DNA from: Bernardetia sp. ABR2-2B
GTDB taxonomy: Bacteria; Bacteroidota; Bacteroidia; Cytophagales; Bernardetiaceae
DNA: 64,000 bases
Reading direction: 5' to 3'
Assembly (NCBI RefSeq): GCF_037126435.1
Contig: NZ_CP147020.1
Location: 4,167,001 to 4,231,000, forward strand
The translations under genes were made by a program, and so were the position numbers. Within the stretch, counting starts at the first letter, position 1, and the number at the start of each line of letters is the position of its first letter. Of the stretch, positions 18,135 to 27,264 are shown one piece after another. The notes under the pieces were generated by a model. It had not been told where the DNA came from. It made no database searches and worked only from the letters and a program-made list of their open reading frames with translations.

Positions 18135-19565
18135 ATGAAAATTTTAGCTTATAAATATAGTTCAAAATATGTTTTTCTAAGCCTATTTTTGCTTTGTTTT
18201 TCTATCGCCTTTTCAACTTTTGCTCAACAAAACAACAATAACCGTGGAAGAGGATTGTTATTAGAAGCAGAAGAAAAAGCAAGTGAAAAAATTGCTTTAA
18301 AATCTCAACAGACAGAAGAAAGTTATAGAGGATTGCCTTCTGCTGTTTCTCTCAAACAATACTGCCCAACACCAGGTGACCAAGGAACGTATGGAACATG
18401 TGTTGGTTGGACAACTGCCTACGCTGCTAGAACGATTTTAGAAGCTCGTCAATTAGATTTACGCTCACAAGCTGAAATAGATGCACTTATTTTTTCACCA
18501 GGTTTTATTTACAAATTAGTAAAAGAAGATGAAGACCAAAATTGTACGTATGGTGCAATAATGACTGATGCACTCAAAAAAATGCAAGTTCATGGCGTAG
18601 CGACAAGAAAAAACTTTCCAGAACAATGTGTTGATTATGTTCCTGAAAAAATTTATAAGGAAGCCGAAGAGTACAAGCTAAAAGATTACGTTCGTTTGTG
18701 GAACATTGGTTTCACAAATGAAGAGCGTATTTTGGCACTCAAAAAAAGTCTTACAGAAGGAAATCCTGTCGTAATTGGAATGGAAGCTCCTCCCTCAATT
18801 TATGATGCAAAAGAGTTTTGGAAGCCTACCGAAAAAGCAGGACAAGGTTGGGGAGGACACGCTATTTGTGTCGTTGGTTTTGACGATAAAAAAGGAGAAA
18901 AGGGTTCTTTCGAAATAATGAATAGCTGGGGGACAGGTTGGGCAAATGGAGGTTTTACTTGGATAGAATACGATACTTTTACGGAATTTGTTCGCTTTGC
19001 TTACGAACTTGTACCCTATTATAAGCCTAAAAAAGAACGCCCATTATTAGCTGGTAGTTTGCGTTTCGAACTTGCCAATGGAAACAAAATTGAGGTAAAA
19101 AAGAATGGAGTTGCTACTTACAAAACACCTCAACCATTTACTGGAGGAACAAATTTCCGTCTTTATCTTTCTAGTTTCGAACCTGCCTATGTCTATGCTT
19201 TTGCTACTGACAAGACTAAAAATATACAAGTTGTTTTTCCTCACAAAGCCTATATTAGTCCTTATTTGCCATATCATAACGGAGAAATTGCATTCCCAGA
19301 TGAAAAGCATTATTTAACTATGGATAATGTGGCAGGAACGGATGAGTTTTGTGTGATTTATTCTCGTTATCCACTAAATATTAATGAAGTTTATCAAAAG
19401 CTAGGACAGCGAAAAGGAAAGCTCAAAGAAAACTTGGAAGAAGTTCTTGGAGATAAATTAGTCGCTACTAGCGAGATAAGATATTTTCCTAATGAAGTAA
19501 AGTTTTCTACTAGCTCATTGAAAGGGACAGTTGCTTTTTTTGTGGTAGAATTAGAACATAAATAA
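18135..19565 (+). CDS. Secreted C1 (papain-like) cysteine peptidase with C-terminal DUF4384-like domain
   Basis: 476 residues. Signal peptide at residues ~1-31 (hydrophobic LSLFLLCFSIAFSTFA, cleavage near AQQ). Papain domain ~65-290: oxyanion Gln83 in PGDQGTYGTC, nucleophile Cys89, His242 (GWGGHAICVVGFDD) and Asn263 (MNSWGTGWA). The C-terminal ~170 residues are beta-rich (LYLSSFEPAYVYAFATDKT...) and resemble the DUF4384 module that follows caspase-like or papain-like domains in Bacteroidota. No T9SS sorting tail is present, so the protein is probably periplasmic. The propeptide is short. Substrate unknown. Confidence 0.85.
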   Translation: MKILAYKYSSKYVFLSLFLLCFSIAFSTFAQQNNNNRGRGLLLEAEEKASEKIALKSQQTEESYRGLPSAVSLKQYCPTPGDQGTYGTCVGWTTAYAARTILEARQLDLRSQAEIDALIFSPGFIYKLVKEDEDQNCTYGAIMTDALKKMQVHGVATRKNFPEQCVDYVPEKIYKEAEEYKLKDYVRLWNIGFTNEERILALKKSLTEGNPVVIGMEAPPSIYDAKEFWKPTEKAGQGWGGHAICVVGFDDKKGEKGSFEIMNSWGTGWANGGFTWIEYDTFTEFVRFAYELVPYYKPKKERPLLAGSLRFELANGNKIEVKKNGVATYKTPQPFTGGTNFRLYLSSFEPAYVYAFATDKTKNIQVVFPHKAYISPYLPYHNGEIAFPDEKHYLTMDNVAGTDEFCVIYSRYPLNINEVYQKLGQRKGKLKENLEEVLGDKLVATSEIRYFPNEVKFSTSSLKGTVAFFVVELEHK

Positions 19566-19664
19566 AATGTTTTTAGGTAAAAAGTTAAACAAATTTTATA
19601 TTGTCTCTGTTAAGAAAGCAGAATTTAATTCTATTTTTTAACCTACACATTTTTTTAACTTTTT

Positions 19665-20126
19665 ATGAAACTCATCTACGAAAATATCGAACAAGAAGGC
19701 GATGCTTCTTACCAAATTTATATAAACCACAAAGAAAAATCTTTTTATATAAAAGCAAGTGGAAATATCAGCGAGTCATTTCATACTATTACAAATCTTC
19801 AACTTTTAGAAGAAATAGGAAAACATAAATACTCTCGTTTTATTTTCGATTTGAGTGAGCAAACTTCTACTGAATTAAAGAGCAGAGTTTGGTTTGTGTC
19901 TCATGTAACTCAAAAAGCTTATTCTATTTTGAGAGGAAAGAAAATCTATGCAGCTGCTATCAGTTCAGCTAATCCAATGGAAACTGCTTTTACTCATATT
20001 ATCGTGCGTTCGATTACTCATTTTAATCAAAAAATAAATATTCAGTTATTTAACTCCGATGCCATGGAAAGTGCCAAAAAATGGATTTTGAAAGACCAAG
20101 TAGAAGATATTCGTTTGGCTAGTTAA
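19665..20126 (+). CDS. Hypothetical STAS/SpoIIAA-like protein
   Basis: 153 residues, soluble, alternating beta/alpha pattern (SFYIKASGNI strand, helix, SRFIFDLSEQTS strand, helix, KKIYAAAISS strand), which fits a STAS/SpoIIAA-like fold seen in many Bacteroidota proteins of unknown role. No catalytic residues stand out. It lies 99 bp after the peptidase gene on the same strand and converges with the MBL-fold gene 4 bp away. A confident family name would need a profile search. Confidence 0.6.
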   Translation: MKLIYENIEQEGDASYQIYINHKEKSFYIKASGNISESFHTITNLQLLEEIGKHKYSRFIFDLSEQTSTELKSRVWFVSHVTQKAYSILRGKKIYAAAISSANPMETAFTHIIVRSITHFNQKINIQLFNSDAMESAKKWILKDQVEDIRLAS

Positions 20127-20130
20127 AATC

Positions 20131-21288
20131 TTATTCTAATCTTTCCCACCAATTTTCAAAGGGTTGGTTTAGATTCTGAATTTCTACTTTCTCCCCGATG
20201 ATTGGAGTTACCAAAGAAAGTGGCTGTTCTAAATTCTGATTGAGTTTTGAAACTTTTGTAAGAGGTTCGTCCCAAGCGTGATTGGCTAAAGCAAACTTAG
20301 AAGAATGAACAGGAAATAATCTTTTGGCATTCAAATCTTTTGCAGCTTTCAAAACCTCGTTTGGCATCATGTGAATGTATTTCCAGCTTCTGTCGTATTG
20401 TCCATTTTCTAAGATTACTAAATCAAACACACCAAATTTATCTCCTATTTCTTTGAAATGTGTGTCATAACCACTATCGCCACCAATATAGATTTGCATA
20501 GTAGGAGTTTTCAAGACATACGAAGCCCAAAGAGCTTGATTTCGTTTAAAACCACGTCCCGAAAAATGACGAGTTGGAGTTATATGAACTTCAAAACCTT
20601 TATTATCATCTCCCTCTAATTTTACCTCTGTGTTCCAATCTCCTTCATGAATTTTATCTAAATCAAATCCCCAATGTTCAAAATGCGCTCCTACACCTAG
20701 TCCACAAAAAATAGTTGATATTTTTGACTTGAGCTTTAAAAGTGTTTCATAATCTACATGATCCCAATGGTCGTGCGAAATAAAAAGATAATCTATTTCT
20801 GGAATATCGTCTGTTGTATAAGCATCTGTCCCCTCAAAAGCTTTCACAGAGAATGAAAAAGGAGAGGCATATCCACTGAAAACAGGATCGACAAGAATAG
20901 TTTTTCCATCAAGCTGCATAAAGTAAGACGAATGTCCAAACCAAACTAAGATATTTTCATTTTTATCTAAAGAGCGTAAATCAATTTTGGTAGAAGGAAT
21001 TTTGTCAGCAGGTGAAACACGACTTTTATCTCCAAAAGCAAAATCTTTCATTACACTAAAATAACTAGCATCTTCGCTAAGATCTGGTGTATGATTGATA
21101 TTTTTAAACTCTCCATCTTTATAATTAGGCGATTTTTTAATACGTTCCAAACGCTCTCCTGTTGGAAGTTTTCCAAATTTATCTTGTCTCAGAATGATAT
21201 TTGTAGCAATTGTAAGCATAATAATTAGAACTAAAAGAGTATAGAAAGTTCGTTTGAGAATTGTTTTTATTTTCTGTTTAGGTTTCAT
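20131..21288 (-). CDS. MBL-fold metallohydrolase (UlaG / NAPE-PLD-like)
   Basis: 385 residues. An N-terminal membrane anchor (LLVLIIMLTIATNIIL, ~17-33) precedes the hydrolase. The metal-binding signature ISHDHWDH (~170-177) is complete; later ligands are TPTRHFSGRG and GGDSGYDTHF. The WFGHSSYFMQLDG region (~115-127) is typical of the UlaG/NAPE-PLD branch, which hydrolyses phosphodiester or lactone bonds. In Bacteroidota these anchored forms are common and their substrates unknown. Confidence 0.85.
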   Translation of the reverse strand: MKPKQKIKTILKRTFYTLLVLIIMLTIATNIILRQDKFGKLPTGERLERIKKSPNYKDGEFKNINHTPDLSEDASYFSVMKDFAFGDKSRVSPADKIPSTKIDLRSLDKNENILVWFGHSSYFMQLDGKTILVDPVFSGYASPFSFSVKAFEGTDAYTTDDIPEIDYLFISHDHWDHVDYETLLKLKSKISTIFCGLGVGAHFEHWGFDLDKIHEGDWNTEVKLEGDDNKGFEVHITPTRHFSGRGFKRNQALWASYVLKTPTMQIYIGGDSGYDTHFKEIGDKFGVFDLVILENGQYDRSWKYIHMMPNEVLKAAKDLNAKRLFPVHSSKFALANHAWDEPLTKVSKLNQNLEQPLSLVTPIIGEKVEIQNLNQPFENWWERLE

Positions 21289-21362
21289 AAAAGTAGTAAC
21301 TGTATTATCCTGTAATTATCATAGTAGCCAGACGAATCACTCGCCAATCATTTATAGTAATT

Positions 21363-23276
21363 TTATTTACAAGGCGCAGGACATTTCTCTATCATTTTTT
21401 TTGCTGCTAACGTATCTCCTTTTAGAAGGTTATTATTATAAATTTGTTGATAGGTTTCTGGTAGGTGTGGAATGATTTTTTGCATTCTGTCATAATAAAA
21501 AATGGCACTATCGTATTTTTTTTCATTCTGATAAAGAACTGCAATTTGTTTTAGAAGTGCAATGCTGTATGGCATTTGCTGCAATCCCTTTAAGTAATTT
21601 TCTTTTGCTACTTTCGTATTTTTTAAGTTGAGTTGTGCATAACCTTTGTGCATAAAGACCGAATTGATAAAATAGTCTGAAGGCACGAAATAGTCATTTA
21701 TCTTTTCTGCTAACGGCAAAACAGCATTAAAATTTCCACTTTGGTTATAAGAAAGCAATTCAAGCGTTTTGGTTTTATCTCGGTTCTGAACAAAGGAAAT
21801 ATAAACACAAATTCCCAATACAAACAAACTTAAATAAGCTAAATAATTTGGAATTGTCTTGAAAGTAGGAAGAATAACTTTAGGTTTTTCAGTCTGTTTT
21901 TGAACTGATTTTGAGCCTGTTTTTTTCTTTTTAGATTTAGTTTTTTTCTTATTTTTTGAAATTGGTTTTTCTTCAATTTTAGTTTCTTCTACTTTATCAA
22001 TTTCTTTCTTTATATCCTCTTCTGAAAAAGATTTTTTACTAAACAGTTTTTTATCATCTTTCAAAATAACACCGATACTGGTCGCTAAAATCAGCGTATG
22101 CACAATTCTCTCTTTTGGAAAAGAAAATACAGAATCCATCAAGAAAGCAAAGACCACAAGTACCAAAATAGATTTGTGTTTTATTCCTACATAAATCAAA
22201 TATCCCATCAAAAAAAGATACAAGAAAAGCGTAATAAGTCCACTTTCGGCAGCTATCCAAATATAATCATTGTGAGGACGCTGTACATTGACTTCATTTT
22301 TTTCACTTCGTAATCCTTCCAAACTGTATTTTGGAATTTGATATTTCCAATTCTGAAAACCGACTCCCAAAATAGGATTTTCTTTTATCATAGAAAGCGT
22401 TTTTTCCCACATCAAAAGGCGTTCGGCTTGGCTGTCTGTTTGTGTTAAGTCTCTCCAGTTTTTATCTTTTGAGTTTTGGTCAAAATTTTCAATATTCAGA
22501 ATAGAATTTTTATAAAAAACAAATCCTCCCACACTTCCTAAAACCAAAACAACAAGAGCAACATACAAAAAACGAAGGTTTAAGAGAAAATAGAGTATAT
22601 AGAAAACTCCCACAAAAGCTGTCGCAAAATATGCACTACGAGTTTGAGAAAGATAAATTCCTACCAAAATAGTTATTATTCCTACTAAATTGAATAGTAC
22701 ATTAATGAAATTATTTTTCTCTTTATTTTTTATGGAATATTGAAAACTCAAAAGAGCAAAAGGAAGCCCCAAGACCAAATAAGAACCAAAAAGATTACGG
22801 TTAACCAAAAAACCACAAGGCGCAAGTTGATTAGCACAGTTTTCTATCACTCCCATAACCTGTAAAATTCCTAGTCCTGCTAAAATAACAGCTTGAATAG
22901 AAATTATTTTGGCAAGTAAAGGCAGTATCTTTTCTTCTTTTTTTATAAAATGAATAGAGAAAATAATAGAAAAAAAACAGTTTATAAGACGAATAATTTC
23001 CGAAACTCCTTCAAGCTGAAAAGGAGCATATAAAAAATGAACAAGTAGATAACCCAAAATTCCTATTCCTGCATAACCTAAAAAGGCAAAAACTCCTCTT
23101 TTTTGGAAGATAGAAAAAGGAATATCTTTAAAGCTAAAAACCAAAATCAAGAAATTAGTAGCACTCCAAATCATACTTCTGAAGAGTACAGAATCAATTT
23201 GAGTTTGTCCATTTTTAGCAAACAAAAAAGGAAGAAGAGCAAGGCTAGAAAGCCAAAGCCATTTAGAAGGGTTCAT
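21363..23276 (-). CDS. O-antigen ligase-like (Wzy_C) membrane protein with C-terminal TPR
   Basis: 637 residues. About 10-12 membrane helices in residues 1-410, with the Wzy_C segment around LPFALLSFQYSIKNK through NPILGVGFQNWKYQ and RPHNDYIWIAAESGLI (the HND motif conserved in the O-antigen ligase/polymerase family). A very basic linker (KKKTKSKKKKTGSK, ~445-460) leads to another helix (~485-505) and a TPR-like tail (~540-630, NAVLPLAEKINDYFV... YDSAIFYYDRMQK). The family joins or polymerises surface glycan on the periplasmic face. Tail TPRs are seen in many Bacteroidota members. No other glycan genes are adjacent. Confidence 0.82.
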   Translation of the reverse strand: MNPSKWLWLSSLALLPFLFAKNGQTQIDSVLFRSMIWSATNFLILVFSFKDIPFSIFQKRGVFAFLGYAGIGILGYLLVHFLYAPFQLEGVSEIIRLINCFFSIIFSIHFIKKEEKILPLLAKIISIQAVILAGLGILQVMGVIENCANQLAPCGFLVNRNLFGSYLVLGLPFALLSFQYSIKNKEKNNFINVLFNLVGIITILVGIYLSQTRSAYFATAFVGVFYILYFLLNLRFLYVALVVLVLGSVGGFVFYKNSILNIENFDQNSKDKNWRDLTQTDSQAERLLMWEKTLSMIKENPILGVGFQNWKYQIPKYSLEGLRSEKNEVNVQRPHNDYIWIAAESGLITLFLYLFLMGYLIYVGIKHKSILVLVVFAFLMDSVFSFPKERIVHTLILATSIGVILKDDKKLFSKKSFSEEDIKKEIDKVEETKIEEKPISKNKKKTKSKKKKTGSKSVQKQTEKPKVILPTFKTIPNYLAYLSLFVLGICVYISFVQNRDKTKTLELLSYNQSGNFNAVLPLAEKINDYFVPSDYFINSVFMHKGYAQLNLKNTKVAKENYLKGLQQMPYSIALLKQIAVLYQNEKKYDSAIFYYDRMQKIIPHLPETYQQIYNNNLLKGDTLAAKKMIEKCPAPCK

Positions 23277-23435
23277 GTAATAAGAATTACGGATTAAAAA
23301 TTACGGATTACGGATTATGAATATCAATCACTAGATACGAGAAAACTACATTTAAAATTATTCAGCTTGATAAATTCCTTTTCCTTGTTATTATTTATCT
23401 TTCAAATGTATTGATTTTTTGAGAGATTTTTAAAT

Positions 23436-23572
23436 GAAGTTATCCAAGAATAATCATTTTTCCTTAGAACTGGGTTTGCAAATTCAGTTCTAAGGAAAAA
23501 TAACCCTGCCTTTGTTGGTGTTTTAGCGTAGCGACACCAACAAACATAACAAATCCATTCTTAAACAACTTC
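23436..23572. mobile_element. MITE-like element with two strong hairpins
   Basis: 137 bp with imperfect inverted ends (left GAAGTTATCCAAGAAT; right end, reverse complement, GAAGTTGTTTAAGAAT). Inside are a perfect 16-bp hairpin (23457-23472 / 23485-23500) and a perfect 11-bp hairpin TTTGTTGGTGT / ACACCAACAAA (23511-23521 / 23534-23544). A related copy in the opposite orientation lies at 42634-42712. It occupies most of the 23277-23632 gap; the rest is low-complexity ATTACGGATT repetition. Confidence 0.6.
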
Positions 23573-23632
23573 AATAAAAAAAGCATTTACTTTCTAAAAA
23601 ATAAATGCCTTTTTTTTATTTATTATATATTT

Positions 23633-24454
23633 TTATTCTGCGTCTGCTGGTTTTTCTATACGAGTTGTAAAAACATTAGATACATCTCCATTTGAAAGAA
23701 TAAGCATTGTTTCTATGTCTATAAACGTGCTGCTATTAAATTGAACGGGAATACTGTAAGTCAGGCGTTTTTTGTCCTCACTAAGTGTAATTTCGCTCGG
23801 ACTTCTTGTTATAGATGCTGGTCTGTCTCCGTTGCTAAAAATAGGTGTTAGCTTGACACTCAATCCTGATGGAGTTATTCTATCGTAAGGGTCTTCAATA
23901 TTGATTTCGATAGTAAAACGAGTGGCATTTCCCAAATCTTCTCCCAAATCATTTGTTCCTAAATCTACTGTATTGAGTTCTTCAAATTGAGGAGAACTAC
24001 TTCCTACAATTTCAGGAGGTGCAACTCCTTCGCCTTTTACACCAAAACTAAAAACAGGAAAAGCAGGGTCATTTGTAGAAAAGCTAATCTTTCCTATTGT
24101 TTCTCCTCCTAATTTTGGAGCAAAAGTAACAGAAAATTTTAGATTTTGCTTAGGAAATAAAGCAACTGTATCTTCCTCTATTTCTACAAAAAAATCAGGA
24201 CTATCACTAGTAATCTGACTAAAATAAAGCACTTCTTCGCCTACATTTGTAAGCGTATAATTTTTCGTTACAGAATCTTTAAAAACTCTCAAAATGCCGT
24301 ATTCTATTTGTGTCGATTGGTCTTGTACAAGCGTTGTCCCTTGTTTTACTTGAACAGCATTTGGGCGTATAGATTCTAACTCTGGCTGTACTATACATGA
24401 TGCAAATATTGAAATACAAAAGAGTAGATATATTATTTTTCTTGTTATTTTCAT
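23633..24454 (-). CDS. Lipoprotein with choice-of-anchor/HYDIN-like Ig domain
   Basis: 273 residues. Lipobox IFASC (~16-20) after a short hydrophobic signal. Residues ~55-135 (LTNVGEEVLYF ... SFSTNDPAFPVFSFGVKGEG) fit a DUF1573 or choice-of-anchor D (ASPM/SPD-2/HYDIN) Ig-like module, common in surface proteins of Bacteroidota. The C-terminal ~110 residues are beta-rich without a recognised domain. Probably an outer-membrane or surface lipoprotein. Role unknown. Confidence 0.72.
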   Translation of the reverse strand: MKITRKIIYLLFCISIFASCIVQPELESIRPNAVQVKQGTTLVQDQSTQIEYGILRVFKDSVTKNYTLTNVGEEVLYFSQITSDSPDFFVEIEEDTVALFPKQNLKFSVTFAPKLGGETIGKISFSTNDPAFPVFSFGVKGEGVAPPEIVGSSSPQFEELNTVDLGTNDLGEDLGNATRFTIEINIEDPYDRITPSGLSVKLTPIFSNGDRPASITRSPSEITLSEDKKRLTYSIPVQFNSSTFIDIETMLILSNGDVSNVFTTRIEKPADAE

Positions 24455-24875
24455 GAAAGCATTTTTATATTTAGGGAATATGTCTAAACCACATAAAACA
24501 AACTGTGATAGGTTTTAATTTACAAAGTTCTGTTATTCTTCTGATAAGACAAAATTAATAAGACAAAATAAAATGCAAAAAATAAGCCTATAAAATCATA
24601 TCTGTCATTTTTGTTGGAATAACTTTATTAGAAAAATATTATTTTGATTGAAAAACTAACAAATGTTATTTGTGGCTTGTTAAATCAAAAATAAATCAAA
24701 TTAAAGCCTTTGAATCACTTATTTTGAAAAATAGTATGTATTTTGGCTTAATTTTTTAGACTAATTTAATTGAAGTCAGACCACTACAAAAATAAGAGTA
24801 GTGAAAAATTATAACATAGATTTATCATTTTTATTCGCTTTCACTTCAAAGTTATCCAACCTTATTAATTTATAC

Positions 24876-27179
24876 ATGAAAACATATCTCAAAAATATAT
24901 ATCCGACAACTGAAAGTGGCACTACACTTTTTCAGAAAACAAAGCAATCTATTCATTCCAAAATTAAATCTACATTTAAGTTTGGCTACCTAAGTGCATT
25001 TGCTCTTCTTGTTTTATCTTCTTGCAATCAAAACCAAACTAACCTTGAAGCACAAGAGTTAGATTCTAATCAAGTTCCGATGGAAATGGTGGCTCAAAAT
25101 GTTGCTTTGCAATATCCAAGTTTGGCTACTTTGGATAATCCAGATGAAGATAATGAAGAAAAAAATCGCTTTTTGCTTACTCTTTTGGTACAAGCTCTGA
25201 CACAACAACATTATCAACCTTTAGCCTTAGATGATGATTTTGCTGGTAAAACGTTTGATTTGTTCTTGAAGAGAATGGATAATAACAAACGCTATTTTAC
25301 AGTAGAAGACTTTGAAAAAATAGAAGCTCAAAAAAATCTGATTGATGACCAAGCTCTTCAAGGAGATTATACTTTTTTTAATACAGCCTATGAGATTTTC
25401 GAACAAAGACTAAAAGAATCGGAAGAAATAAGTACAGAAATTCTTCAAAAACCTTTTGATTTTACTAAAAACGAAACCATTGAGTTAGATGGCGATAAAG
25501 CAACGTATGCAAAAGACAAAAAAGAACAGAAAGAAGTTTGGAGAAAGCTTTTGAAATATCAAGTAATGGTTCGTTTAGATGACTTGTTACAAGCCCAAGA
25601 AAAAGAACAGGAAAAGAAACCAGAAGACAGAAAAGAAGGTTTTGAAGTAAAATCAATGGAAGAATTAGAAGCTGATGCTCGTGAGCGTGTACAAAAAAAT
25701 CAAAATGAATTTTTCAAACGTATGTATCGCTTAAAGAAAAAAGACTGGAGAAACCTTTATCTAAACAGCATTACAAGTGCCTACGACCCACACACAGAAT
25801 ATTACCCACCAAAAGACAAAGAGAATTTTGATATTCAGTTTTCTGGTCAGTTTGAAGGAATTGGAGCTACTCTGCAAGAACGTGAAGGCGAAATAAAAGT
25901 AATGAACATCGTACCGGGGAGTGCTTCTTGGAAACAAGGCGAACTAAAAGAAGGCGATATTATTCAGAAAGTAGCACAAGGAGATGAAGAACCTGTTTCT
26001 ATTATTGATATGCCTTTAGACGATGCTGTTCAGCTTATTCGTGGCAAAAAAGGTTCAGAAGTTCGCCTAACAGTCAAGAAAGTAGATGGGATAATAAAAG
26101 TAATTCCAATTATTCGTGATGTTGTTGTGTTGGCAGAAACGTATGCAAAATCTGTTGTGTTAGAACCTCAAAAGGGAAAGAAAATAGGTTATATAAAACT
26201 CCCTTCTTTTTATTCTAATTTTCAAGATAAAAACGGACGTACTTCTTCAAGAGATATGAAAGAAGAACTCATCAAACTCAATGAATCAAATGTAGAAAGT
26301 TTGATTTTAGATTTGAGAAATAATGGAGGTGGTTCTTTAGGTGATGTGATTGATATTGTTGGTTTGTTTATCGAAACAGGTCCTGTCGTTCAAGTAAAAT
26401 CTCGTGGTGCTATGCCAAAGGTATATTCTGATAACGACAAAGAAGTTGTTTTTGATAAGCCTTTGATTGTTTTGGTAAATGAATTTAGTGCTTCGGCATC
26501 TGAAATTTTTGCTGCTGCCGTACAAGATTACAATCGTGGTATCGTGGTTGGAAGCCCTACTTTTGGAAAAGGTTCTGTTCAGAATTTCTTAGATTTGGAT
26601 AGAGTTTTGGGCGAAGAATACGCAAGTATTAAGCCTTTAGGAGCTTTAAAGCTTACTATTCAGAAATATTATCGCATTAATGGAGGAGCTACGCAGCTCA
26701 AAGGTGTTGTTCCAGATATTACACTTCCAGATATGTATTCGTACATAGATTTTGGCGAAGAACAAGAACCTTATGCTTTGAAGTGGGACGAAATCCGAAA
26801 AGCAAAATATAAAGAATGGTCTCCTAATTACAAATTGGATAAAGTTCAGAAAGCTACTGACAAACGAGTAATGAAAAATAGTATTTTCTCTTCTATTGAT
26901 GAAAATGCACAACGTTTGAATAAGCGTAGAAACGAAACACTTTATTCACTCAATTTGCAAGAATACCGAGATTTGCAACGTACTTTAGAAAAAGAATCTA
27001 AAAAATACGAAAACTTAGTAGAGGCAGATGAAACACTCAAGATTTCAGCTTTAAAGAAAGATTTGGAGGAAAACAAAGCTGATACAGTAAAACAAGCTAG
27101 TTTTGAGAAATTTGAGAAGGAACTCAAAAAAGATATTCATTTGCAGGAAGCTATCCGAATTATGAATCAAGTACAATAA
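24876..27179 (+). CDS. prc: Carboxy-terminal processing (tail-specific) protease, Prc/CtpA type
   Basis: 767 residues from the ATG at 24876; an in-frame ATG at 24801 would add 25 residues before the export signal. The hydrophobic segment and LSSCNQ suggest a lipoprotein (Cys ~49). PDZ domain ~318-400, S41 serine-protease core with Ser (FSASASEIFAA, ~538) and Lys (TFGKGSVQ, ~563), the 25-residue Ser-Lys spacing seen in E. coli Prc. The long region before the PDZ and the C-terminal helical part (~640-767, DUF3340-like) complete the Prc architecture. It cleaves periplasmic proteins at their C-termini and usually affects envelope maintenance. The 24455-24800 region upstream shows nothing beyond AT-rich DNA. 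Confidence 0.9.
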   Translation: MKTYLKNIYPTTESGTTLFQKTKQSIHSKIKSTFKFGYLSAFALLVLSSCNQNQTNLEAQELDSNQVPMEMVAQNVALQYPSLATLDNPDEDNEEKNRFLLTLLVQALTQQHYQPLALDDDFAGKTFDLFLKRMDNNKRYFTVEDFEKIEAQKNLIDDQALQGDYTFFNTAYEIFEQRLKESEEISTEILQKPFDFTKNETIELDGDKATYAKDKKEQKEVWRKLLKYQVMVRLDDLLQAQEKEQEKKPEDRKEGFEVKSMEELEADARERVQKNQNEFFKRMYRLKKKDWRNLYLNSITSAYDPHTEYYPPKDKENFDIQFSGQFEGIGATLQEREGEIKVMNIVPGSASWKQGELKEGDIIQKVAQGDEEPVSIIDMPLDDAVQLIRGKKGSEVRLTVKKVDGIIKVIPIIRDVVVLAETYAKSVVLEPQKGKKIGYIKLPSFYSNFQDKNGRTSSRDMKEELIKLNESNVESLILDLRNNGGGSLGDVIDIVGLFIETGPVVQVKSRGAMPKVYSDNDKEVVFDKPLIVLVNEFSASASEIFAAAVQDYNRGIVVGSPTFGKGSVQNFLDLDRVLGEEYASIKPLGALKLTIQKYYRINGGATQLKGVVPDITLPDMYSYIDFGEEQEPYALKWDEIRKAKYKEWSPNYKLDKVQKATDKRVMKNSIFSSIDENAQRLNKRRNETLYSLNLQEYRDLQRTLEKESKKYENLVEADETLKISALKKDLEENKADTVKQASFEKFEKELKKDIHLQEAIRIMNQVQ

Positions 27180-27228
27180 ATTAATACTCGTTGAGGTTCA
27201 AATAGAAACTGTCAATGTATGTAAACAA

Positions 27229-27263
27229 AAAAGAGTTTGAAGTTATCTTCAAGCTCTTTTTTT
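27229..27263. terminator. Bidirectional terminator between prc and the LuxE-like gene
   Basis: Stem AAAAGAGTTTGAA (27229-27241) / TTCAAGCTCTTTT (27248-27260) with one mismatch, followed by more T on the plus strand and preceded by A on the left. It lies directly before the stop of the convergent gene. Confidence 0.7.
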
Positions 27264-27264
27264 G

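Noticed and set aside
24801-24875. Upstream start for the C-terminal processing protease
   Set aside because: The extra 25 residues precede the export signal and look like translated leader; the ATG at 24876 fits better.
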